Source of the DNA: Epiperipatus broadwayi
Taxonomy: Eukaryota; Onychophora; Udeonychophora; Euonychophora; Peripatidae
Assembly (NCBI GenBank): GCA_028023455.1
Contig: JAQFVV010006256.1
Span: 2,356,001-2,420,000 of the forward strand
Direction of reading: 5' to 3'
DNA: 64,000 nucleotides
Positions 25,500-36,740 of this stretch are shown here, piece after piece. The stretch's first letter is position 1. The number at the start of each line of letters is the position of its first letter. The notes beneath the pieces are model-generated. The model saw only the letters and a program-made list of their open reading frames with translations. It was not told the origin of the DNA and ran no database searches. The position numbers and the translations under genes are program-made.

Positions 25500-26250
25500 T
25501 TATACTTCTTTGTATCAATAATTTCAAACTTTGTGGTTAAGTTGCAATCTTTAGTGTCTATATAAGTATATTAGACCATTAATAACGATAGGATTCTATC
25601 TTTATTGTTAAAAGGAGGTTGCCTTGACAACAGTTTGAAATTATTGATTGTTATTGATATTGGGATTGTCTAAAAGTTAACTGGTTTTTAATGGTTACTT
25701 ACAAATCCATTTAGCCTTGAGCATTATTACACATTATTTAAGTAATATTTTGGTTGCAATTTGAAATTTATAATTGAAGTTTGTAAAGTTATAATTGATT
25801 ATTTATTAGTCTGCATTCAGAATAGATTATATTTTCCTGTTTAAAAAGGCTTATTTAAACTTCTTTAAATCAATAATATCAATATTTGTGGTCAAGTTGC
25901 AATTTTTAGAGCCTACATAAGTATATTAGACCATTATTAAAGATGGTATTCCACCTTTATTGTTAAAAGGAAGTTACATTGACAACAGTTTGAGATTGTT
26001 GATTGTTCTTGATATTGGGGTTGTCTAAGTGTTGATTGGTTTTTAATGATTATTTACAAACCCATTTAGCCTTGAGCATTATTATACTTATTATTTAAGT
26101 AATATTTTGGCTACAATTTTAAATTTATAATTGCAGTTTGTAGTGTTATAATTGACTATTTATTAGTCTGCATTCACAATAGATTATATTTACCTATTCA
26201 AAGAGATTTATTTAAACTTTTTTCTATCAATAATTTTAAATCTTTGGTGC
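25500..26250 (+). repeat. Satellite-like ~350 bp unit, tandem dimer (locus 2)
   Basis: Two diverged units in tandem. TGGTTTTTAATGGTTACTTA (near 25682) recurs as TGGTTTTTAATGATTATTTA (near 26039), a period of about 357 bp. CATTTAGCCTTGAGCATTAT and AGTCTGCATTCA also recur. It is reverse-complementary to locus 1 at 17041-17475. Confidence 0.85.
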
Positions 26251-26476
26251 TTATGAGTTTAATATTGAATTATAATCATATATACATTTGCACTGTATGG
26301 ATAATTTAATTTTAAATCTGGGCAATAATACAATTAAATATGAAAAGCAATGATGTCAATTTATAATACAAAATTCCAGTAGTCCTTACTTTAAAGTTTT
26401 TTTGCTTTTAAGAACAAATAATGAACTTGATAGAACTGTTATATATGAATAATCTTCAATTTTTTTATCATAAATC

Positions 26477-28457
<1,981 letters not shown>

Positions 28458-29047
28458 GAATACAACACCATTTTTTCATATAACTACATTAGAAACAAAA
28501 GCATTTCTGTTTTTACTGTAATATCATTTATTGTAAATTTAAGTAATCACTAATTGCCAGATAGTAATGTAATTTATTATCTCTAGAGCAGTTTTTTACG
28601 TTTGTTTTTATCAATGAGGATTTGACATGCAAAGTTTACTTGATTAACTTTGAGTTTTTTTTAAAATTATATATATATATATATTGTGCCATTAAGGTGT
28701 ATATCACTCCTTTTGTAATCAAAATTTATATTATAATTTTTTTTTACTTACCTAAGATTCCTGATTAATGAAATAACTAATCAATATCTGTACAACCTAC
28801 ACATAATTCAATTTCCAAATTGTTTAACATATACCTTGCTCTACAGCAAGGGCACATTTTGATAACTATAAAATAAAAAATAATAACAATCAAATGTAAT
28901 TTGCATCTTCTAAATAAAAATGTAGTATTTATTTAATACGGTCATTTTAAGAGACCATTTAAATCTCCAGCAGAACAATCCTTTCATAACAAAAGCCAAT
29001 ACAACATTTTAAACTTTAAAATAAAAGTCATAATTTAAAAAAATATT

Positions 29048-29111
<64 letters not shown>

Positions 29112-29267
29112 ATTATAAGCATAAAGCTAAACTAGTCAATAAATAATTAAAATTACCCAAATCCAAAGCTCAACCAGACTAGCCAAGAAAAAACTAAATT
29201 AAAACACAATCAAAGATTTCACTGTTACAAGCAGACTTTTCAAGTGTAAAGAACTACAAAAACAACA

Positions 29268-29303
<36 letters not shown>

Positions 29304-29395
29304 CAATACTCACAAATCCATTTACTTCCCATCCAACCTTAATATTAAAAGAACGCTTAATAAGATAATTGCTTCAGAGTAATACATTTTCAATA
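28458..29395. other. AT-rich stretch with TA microsatellites
   Basis: TA tracts at about 29052-29108 and 29270-29299. No coding structure supported. Confidence 0.6.
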
Positions 29396-29399
29396 ATAA

Positions 29400-29660
29400 A
29401 GATTTTTTAATTCTTCTTTTTATTTAATTTCTTTCAAAGAAGACAACCTTAGTTTCAACAAAATTAATAGTTTGGCCTGTATTTTTTTCATAGACTTACT
29501 AAGCAGAACTAAGATATTTATTTCTAACTCTATTTTTATGAACCTTTATTCTTTCATTTAAACTCAAACTACTCTGACCTATGTAAACCTTCTTACAAAC
29601 ACAAGGGATAAAATATACTACACCAGGAATAGTCCTCCTATCAAAATGATTTTAAATCTC
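29400..29660 (-). pseudogene. Penelope-like GIY-YIG endonuclease relic
   Basis: Conceptual minus-strand text from about 29650: VVYFIPCVCKKVYIGQ, then SSLSLNERIKVHKNRVRN, two stops, then VYEKNTGQTINFVETKVV (near 29455-29510). The VYxIPC..C.KVYIGQ..xSLxxRIxxH pattern is the GIY-YIG fold with the Cys residues typical of Penelope-like retroelements, and TG..INFxETKVxxxE is the usual following block. No RT domain precedes it; the minus-strand upstream side is instead the ribozyme-bearing array starting at 29731. The two in-frame stops make it inactive. Confidence 0.75.
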
Positions 29661-29853
29661 ACACACATACCTATGATTTGAGAAAGAGGACACTCTGAGG
29701 AAGGTACTTGATATTGTACTGAACCACCAGCTATTTATGATAAACAGAGCAAAACTCTCCATACAGTATTTCCACCTGTGCTAAACAGAGTAATCAATGG
29801 ATGCCAGAAGGCTTGTGCATAAAATCCATATCTAATGCCTACTCATCCAATAT

Positions 29854-29896
29854 CCCCTGACTAGTTTCTGGCTTGTGGCCTTCATAAGTGAGGAGC
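29854..29896 (-). ncRNA. Hammerhead ribozyme-like motif, family 1, minus copy
   Basis: Same layout as the copies at 30409 and 30865, on the minus strand, but the core reads CTTATGA instead of CTGATGA and TGGGGA reads AGGGGA, so it is probably damaged. Confidence 0.5.
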
Positions 29897-30408
29897 TTTG
29901 GATCTGAGAGCACTGAATCTAGATCTTAGGATCTAATGCAACCCTCTAGCAACCACCTTTTATCTCTACTTAACTGCAAAACCATGAGAATGAAATTGAA
30001 AACACAAAATATATTTTCAATCTAAGCTCAATAGCTTATATAGTCATATGGGTCTGAACTCAGTTCAACACGCATACATTTTGGGGTCTTTGGCTCTTTT
30101 ACAACCATAGCCACCGCTATCCTATTAGGCAGGATTGGTGTTAAACCATTAAGCATCACATGATCACATTTCCTATACTAGCACATTAATTTTTGATAAA
30201 CAGAGCAAAACTCTCCATACAGTATTGCCACCTGTGCTAAATAGAGTAATCAATGGATGCCAGAAGGCTTGTGCATAAAATCCCTATCTAATTTTTTGTG
30301 TTTTCAATTTCATTCTCATGGTTTTGTGGTTAAGTAGAGATAAAAGGTGGTTGCTAGAGGGTTGCATTAGATCCTAAGATCTAGATGCAGTACTCTCAGA
30401 TCCAAAGC

Positions 30409-30450
30409 TCCTCACTGATGAAGGCTACAAGCCAGAAACTAGTCTGGGGA
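30409..30450 (+). ncRNA. Hammerhead ribozyme-like motif, family 1
   Basis: TCCTCA (30409-30414) + CTGATGA (30415-30421) + stem II GGCT-ACA-AGCC flanked by an A-A mismatch + GAAA (30435-30438) + short stem III AC-TA-GT + C (30444) + TGGGGA (30445-30450). TGGGGA pairs with TCCTCA (one G-U) as stem I, and GTC before the junction is the preferred hammerhead cleavage triplet, placing the predicted cut between 30444 and 30445. The short stem III makes it a type I hammerhead like those of animal retrozymes. The A-A mismatch where G-C is usual could weaken it. Confidence 0.7.
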
Positions 30451-30864
30451 TATTGGATGAGTAGGCATTAGATAGGGATTTTATGCACAAGTCTTCTGAC
30501 ATCCATTGATTACTCTGTTTAGCACAGGTGGCAATACTGTATGGAAAGTTTTGCTCTGTTTATCAAAAATTAATGTGCTAGTATAGGAAATGTGATCATG
30601 TGATGCTTAATGGTTTAACACCAATCCTGCCTAATAAGATAGTGGTGGCTATGGTTGTAGAAGAGCCAAAGACACCAAAATGTATGGGTGCTGAACTGAG
30701 TTCAGACCCCTATGACTATATAAGCTATTGAGCTTAGATTGAAAATATTTTTTGTGTTTTCAATTTCATTCTCATAGTTTTGTAGTTAAGTAGAGATAAA
30801 AGGTGGTTGCTAGAGGGTTGCGTTAGATCCTATGATCTAGATGCAGTGCTCTCAGATCCAAAGC

Positions 30865-30906
30865 TCCTCACTGATGAAGGCCACAAGCCAGAAACTAGTC
30901 TGGGGA
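30865..30906 (+). ncRNA. Hammerhead ribozyme-like motif, family 1, second tandem copy
   Basis: Identical layout to the copy 456 bp upstream. CTGATGA at 30871-30877, GAAA at 30891-30894, predicted cut after C30900. Stem II loop differs by one base (GGC-CACAA-GCC). A transcript spanning both motifs would release one 456-nt monomer if both cut. Confidence 0.7.
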
Positions 30907-31112
30907 TATTGGATGAGTAGGCATTAGATAGGGATTTTATGCACAAGCCTTCTGGCATCCAATGATTACTCTGTTTAGCACAGGTGGCAATACTGTACGG
31001 TGAGTTTTCTCTGTTTATCAAAAATTAATGTGCTAGTATAGGAAATGTGATCATGTGATGCTTAATGGTTTAACACCAGCTAATTTAGCTATTTTACTGC
31101 ATGGAATATCCT

Positions 31113-31248
<136 letters not shown>

Positions 31249-31254
31249 TGAAAT

Positions 31255-31920
31255 TATATATATGTGTGTGTTATAGTTAAGAATATATGACATGAAGGAA
31301 AAGGTTTGATACTTAATTAAGTTATCATTAGAAATTGATTTTTTTATTGTAATCAATTTATTTAGGTTTTTTATATCTCAAACTTGAATAACTCATGAAT
31401 TATATGAACTTCTTATATCAGATAAATGAGAATAATGTAGGCTTTCTTTCAATTCCAAATTTGTTATTTTTCTAACACCATAAGTGATTTAATGCATTAC
31501 ATAGACACAATACTTTATATTTATCACTTAATATCCAACTAGGATTATTTATTACATATAACTGAATATAAGTAAATTGTTTTATGACTAATTAAAATAA
31601 TGATTTGTAAGCATATAATTTAGGTAATTTTACAGTTTATTCATTTATATTAAATAAGAATTAGGGTATTAATTTATAAAGTTTTTTCCATATAACTGTC
31701 AGAGCCAGTAGCTTTGGTGTGAATCATATCAAGTAAGGAATCAATTTATTAGAATGTAATAAACTTCATGTTCACAATATAAATGTAATCTTATTTTTGT
31801 GTTCAATAGGGTCTCTGTTCTTGGAACAACCTATATAGTCATTAATCACAATAATATTATTGCAATCTTTGGTGCCCAACTGCATGGCTTGAGTATGAAC
31901 CATGACACATAACTAAGATT
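31255..31920 (+). repeat. Dispersed ~670 bp direct repeat, copy 1
   Basis: Shares long blocks with 36040-36740: CTAACACCATAAGTGATTTA, CACTTAATATCCAAC, TTTTACAGTTTATTCATTTA and AGGGTCTCTGT. No coding motif. It could be a pair of old LTRs or an interspersed non-coding element. Confidence 0.8.
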
Positions 31921-32311
31921 AAGATAATCTATATAAATTATATATTTACATGCAAAAAAATTTTTGAGCACTCAAAATTTTTTTTAATCTTTGAGTATCA
32001 CAGTTTAGACTAGTCTGAAGAGTTGGCTCTGTCAAACAATAGGGTGTTACTGACACCATGAGTAAATCAATTTTATCATATTATACATTTTGGAATACAA
32101 CTTTCATTTGGTTTTAAACCTTGCTATCAGATCAGTAAGATCACATGAATATTTTTATATCTATAACCATTTAAACATCTTGTCAGAGTAAATATAAAAC
32201 ATTTTGAACATTTAGTTGATGTATTTTGAAGATCATGATTGATATGACTCATATAGAGGTAGATATTAGTAATAAAACATCATTATTTATTGAATATATT
32301 CTATACTATTT

Positions 32312-32383
32312 AAAGTGAAGTAGTATGTTACCCTTGTATATATATATATATATATATACAAGGGTAACATACTACTTCACTTT
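32312..32383. repeat. Perfect 72 bp palindrome
   Basis: A 25-base arm (32312-32336, starting AAAGTGAAGTAGTATG) is exactly repeated in reverse complement at 32359-32383, with eleven TA units between. The whole 72 bp reads the same on both strands. Confidence 0.95.
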
Positions 32384-32429
32384 CTATATATTCAGATATA
32401 TATATATATATATATATATATTTTCCATT

Positions 32430-32710
32430 ATAGAAATCAAAAAACAAAAAGTAGAGCCTGGGCCTATAAATCCAGATTTCTTGAAAATAAATCTCAGTTA
32501 ATTTCAAGAATTAACTAAAAGATTCAATGATGCTGATAAAAGATCTAAGGAATCTAATAAAAGCTTTGAGAGATTTAGTGAAAGAATGAATGAAAAATAT
32601 GGAGGCATTCTTAAAAGACTAGATGATCAGAAAACTAATAGAATTTAAAAATAATTGTAATAAATGATTTGAAGATTCAAAGAAATATTTTGAGGTAAAG
32701 TTACTTAAAA
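32430..32710 (+). pseudogene. Charged coiled-coil-like relic
   Basis: After a possible splice acceptor (TTTTCCATTATAG, ending near 32431) the plus strand reads KKQKVEPGPINPDFLKI, a stop, then FNDADKRSKESNKSFERF and SERMNEKYGGILKRLDDQ before further stops. The composition is that of a coiled coil. It may be a dead exon or the ORF1 part of a retroelement; no family was recognised. Confidence 0.35.
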
Positions 32711-33444
32711 AAAAAATGATCAAAAAAAAAAAAAAAAAATTTTACTTAGGGTTAGTAATTACGGTATTAACAAAATTTACAAACATTCAGTTAATAATTT
32801 TACAAAAAACTATATACAAAAAGAAAAAGAAAATGTTGACCATCGCCTACCTAAGGACCATTTACGTTAACACCCCTCCCCCCGAGAATTCTATTTTATT
32901 TTATCCATTTGATTTCTTTTTACGGCATGACAAGTAAATTATTTAAATTATTTAGGAAGGTTGCATTGAAGTAAATATATTTTGAAAGATAATGGGTTTA
33001 TACGTGTATATTTGCAGCACAATTATAACTACCACCAACTTATTTATGACTGATTGAAATGCATAAATAGGATTACACTGACGTAAATTCCCAATGGTAC
33101 TCATCGTAAGGTACCACATTTCGATCATAAACTTCCGTGGCTGTGCGCCTATACACGTTAACGCATAAATATATATTAACAAAAAAAAGACATATCCAAT
33201 GCAACCTTTTGATTTTCTTTTTAATTTACAAAAATTAGTTTTAAAATTATTTATACTTTCTTTTATTTAATATATATGCGCAATTTCTTGCTGGCAGTGC
33301 TTTTATAAAATTTAAAAATATCCGACTTATGTAAACAGATAAAACATTTCATTTTGATAAAATTTGCTCAGGGTATATGTGGTTTATTAAAGATCGGAAA
33401 TTTCAGCATTAATTCCCCTTCTCAGGGTCAATCTCTGAGGTAAG
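32711..33444 (-). other. Possible leader of an LTR retrotransposon
   Basis: This is the DNA on the internal side of the primer-binding site at 33445-33462 (element on minus). It is less AT-rich near 33060-33160 and contains one of the three covarying hairpins. No gag or pol frame is open; the 76-codon frame at 32952-33182 has no recognised motif. Confidence 0.4.
33095..33116. repeat. Hairpin motif copy 1
   Basis: Stem TGGTAC/GTACCA around the loop TCATCGTAAG. Related hairpins with different stems lie at 34012 and 34080. Confidence 0.7.
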
Positions 33445-33462
33445 GCCCCACGTTGGGCGCCA
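33445..33462 (-). promoter_or_regulatory. tRNA-Lys(CUU) primer-binding site
   Basis: On the minus strand TGGCGCCCAACGTGGGGC, 18 bases complementary to the 3' end of animal tRNA-Lys(CUU) (…GCCCCACGTTGGGCGCCA). It starts 2 bases inside the LTR end at 33465, the normal position for priming of minus-strand DNA synthesis by LTR retroelements. Confidence 0.8.
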
Positions 33463-34011
33463 ATTATAACGATCCAAACGAAGTGGTAGATCGCATCGCA
33501 CCGCACCGCACTACCAAAGGGCGCCATCTAGGCATTTGAGCCTAGAAAAATTTATAGAGTAGGCAGATACGCGCTGTTAGGATTCCACTTTATTTACATA
33601 TTTAGATCGTTAGCCCATTGTCACTAGCTCAGTGGAATAGCAGAGATTTAATAATATCATTTACTAGTATATAAAAGAATAAAGTAAGCCACTGCCAGTA
33701 ATTATCATACAAACAGATTTATTTATGCACATATATATAAGGTTTAAAATTATTTTAGTGATTTACATTTAAACATTTAACATTATTTTTAACTTTGATT
33801 TTACTTTAATTTACATTGAGTTACTATTATATTATAAATTTACATTTTTAATCAAGTTCGCACAGATGGGCTTATAAACCTGTTTAATATGTTGCTATAG
33901 ATCGGTTACATAGATTTCAACGGTCAAAAACATTTCAAAGTAAACATAAACGATCAAAATACAAAATTATTGATTACTGACAATTGCATAGGGAATTATA
34001 AGAAACCCTCT

Positions 34012-34031
34012 AGTATTCATCGTAAGATACT
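34012..34031. repeat. Hairpin motif copy 2
   Basis: Stem AGTAT/ATACT around the same loop TCATCGTAAG as copy 1; the stem bases have changed in pairs. Confidence 0.7.
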
Positions 34032-34079
34032 TGCATCGTCACCAATAACTTAAAAGACATCCGAATAAATACATTTTTA

Positions 34080-34099
34080 GATACTCACCGTAAGGTATC
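34080..34099. repeat. Hairpin motif copy 3
   Basis: Stem GATAC/GTATC around TCACCGTAAG; again the stem pairs differ but still match. Confidence 0.7.
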
Positions 34100-36039
34100 A
34101 TTATTTATCGAATGTCTATATATTTTGATCAAATATGAAACGCAAAACATAGTTAACCGATAAACAATCCGTGCAAGCGTCTATAAACAACTTAAATTTA
34201 ATAGTTTTATTTAGGATCGAGCCTGAATCGACTACATAGATCTGCATTTAAAAATAAAATATTCTATCCCTACTTAACCTTAGGCAACACATTTCGCAAT
34301 CAACTGGCGCCAATCCATCTGATACATTCATGTATTCAATGTAGCATGAAACGACAACACAACAATATTGTCAGGAATGTACATCTGAACAATATGTAGA
34401 AATAGAAACGACATTGACTCTCCACCCACAGGGATGTGACATCTGTGGGCAAGTAGATCAATAAACTAAAAACTCCATAGGAATGGGCTGCGGTATTCTG
34501 CCGACTTACAAACCCATCCATAGGCAAACAGAGGGTGTGTGGCGTATATCTATAATCCTGCCCGTAGCGGATCTCATATTACACCTACTAATTACATAAA
34601 TATATCCAATCCATTGAACCAATTCAACTACGAAATGAACAACCCAAGATTACCCTCCCTTAATATATCTTTACAAATCGATACAGCCATTCACGCCCGA
34701 CTTAAGTTTAACATTTTTTTATAATTTATTTAACGGAAAACAGAAATCATAATAAAACTTAAAGAACAAAATTAAATAAATAAATGGAAATGATTTTACA
34801 AATTAAATACATTAAATAAAATTATAACTAATTAATAAAATAATGTTGGTCAGATAGAATAATATTGAAATCATTTAAATCTGGAAAGTTTTTAATTTAC
34901 TGTTCATAAATTTTAAAGTCTTACGGTTATTGAAATAGTTCATCTTCGTATATTCCTTGCCGTTTGCCCGTGAATTCCCACGTCGTCCGAAGATTTGTAT
35001 CCGGTTGATCGATTTATTTATCCTTTGGAGATTTTTATTTTTTTTTAGTGTAATTGGTCCTCAATGAAGAAACGATGGCCCATTTTTCTTCCTTTCTTAC
35101 AGAACTGAAGGGATTGAAGCTGCGCGTCTTTTCCAATCCCCTCAGCACTAACACCTAGCTGTTACATCGTCAATAATCAATAACTAGTCACCACTTCTCA
35201 TTCATTAACTCCCAAGCTTTCCAAAACCTGTCCTTTTTATATTAATGTCAAAGGATTGAATTAACATTGCGTCATGGATGTAATGATCCTTTCGCTGAGG
35301 TCCGATTTCCCAAATGGATTTCTCTCACTGGCTAATCCGTTTCTATTGTTTTCTTTCTATCTGACTGAAGTTATTTCATTTAAATGCTCAAGGCTGGTTT
35401 ACATTTAACTAATTAACAATCATTTCCATTTCTAATTAATTACCCTGTTTTCCAAATCAAAAATATATTTAAAGACAGATTTAGAGATATAATTTTATCT
35501 CCAAATCTTTTTAAAATTTAGTTTTAAAAATACCTTTTTCTTTAATAAAAATTTTATTTTAATAATTTTTATTATCTGTGCGACTTAATATATAAGAGTT
35601 TAAGACGATATTTTAATTTCAATTTTTAATTTTTAAAGAAAGTTTTTAAATGCGAACTTTTTATTTTAACTTGTTTAATAATTATATATAAAAAAAACAC
35701 AATGTAACGAACGTCTGTGCTCGTTACAATATATATATATTACCTTAGGAATATGCATGGCCATGAAAGCAAATAAATCTGTCTGAAGAAGATATTAAAT
35801 AATTAAATAGCTATTTCCAAAGACTAAAGTTATAGGATGGTGGATTAAGGAAGGCCAATCAGTAATAAGATTACAGATAACAAAATCGTCTAACAATTTA
35901 CTAAGAAATTTCCGAGGACAAAGTAAAATATATTGGATTCTTTAAAATACTTAAACAAGCATAGAAAGTTTTATCACTTCATCATTTTCAACTTCATTCC
36001 AATACTTTATTTAGACATAATGGTTAATATGTATGTATA

Positions 36040-36740
36040 TGTTACAGTTAAGAACGAATGTTTTCTTATATATGTGTGTGTGTGAATTAAATGAAAAGAT
36101 TTGATACTTAGTTGAGTTACCATTCGATATTAATTTTTACATTCTAATTAACTTATTTAGGTTTCTTGTACTTCAAATTTGAATAAATCATAAATTTTAT
36201 AAACTTATATTGAATAAATAAGAATCATTGTAGGTTTTTTTTCAATTCTAAATTTGTTATTTGTCTAACACCATAAGTGATTTAATGTACTACATAGATA
36301 CAACACTTTGTTTTCATCACTTAATATCCAACCAGGATTATTTATGAAGTATATTATAATTGAAAGTAAATAAATTATTTTGTTATTACTAATTAAAGTA
36401 ATTATCCTTACTCCTTTTGTTAAATAAGATATCTGGATAAACAATGATTTGTAAGTGTATAATTTAAATAATTTTACAGTTTATTCATTTAGATTTAATA
36501 AGAATTAGAATATTAATTTATAAAATTTTCTCCATATAAATGTCAGAGGTAGCATCCATGTGATTTCCTATAGGTTTTAGATTCATAATTGCTTTAAATC
36601 ATATCAGGTGAGAAATCAATTTAAAGAAAAGCTAATAAACTTAATATATATAAATGTCATCTCAATTTTGTGTTCAGTAGGGTCTCTGTACTTGAAGCAC
36701 CTATATACTCCTTGATCACAATCATACTATTACAATATGT
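36040..36740 (+). repeat. Dispersed ~670 bp direct repeat, copy 2
   Basis: Partner of 31255-31920, same orientation, about 80% alike by eye. The 4.1 kb between the two contains the 2.26 kb LTR. Confidence 0.8.

Larger units (their letters stand above)
29731..31078. repeat. 456 bp ribozyme-bearing unit, tandem and inverted (family 1)
   Basis: One minus-oriented unit (29731-30190, plus a partial next unit to 30293) meets two plus-oriented units head to head. The plus units are in tandem: TTTTCAATTTCATTCTCAT is at 30301 and 30757, a period of 456 bp. Each unit has GCTAGAGGGTTGC, the hammerhead-like motif, CATTGATTACTCTG, TTTAGCACAGGTGGCAATAC and ATGTGATCATGTGATGC. Copies differ by only a few percent, much less than the surrounding LINEs, so the array looks young. 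Left neighbour: Penelope-like endonuclease relic. Right neighbour: TAA microsatellite. Confidence 0.9.
33465..35728 (-). mobile_element. LTR of ~2.26 kb (5' LTR, minus strand)
   Basis: On the minus strand it begins TGTAACGA (35728) and ends TCGTTATA (33465), an almost perfect terminal inverted pair, and the primer-binding site follows two bases later. The outer end lies in a TA run. The region is less AT-rich than its flanks. No frame of note is open; short frames at 34336-34724 are not supported. A matching second LTR was not found in the window, so only the 5' LTR and a leader remain. Inside are two of the three TCAYCGTAAG hairpins and CCCACAG/CTGTGGG arms at about 34427-34451. Confidence 0.7.
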
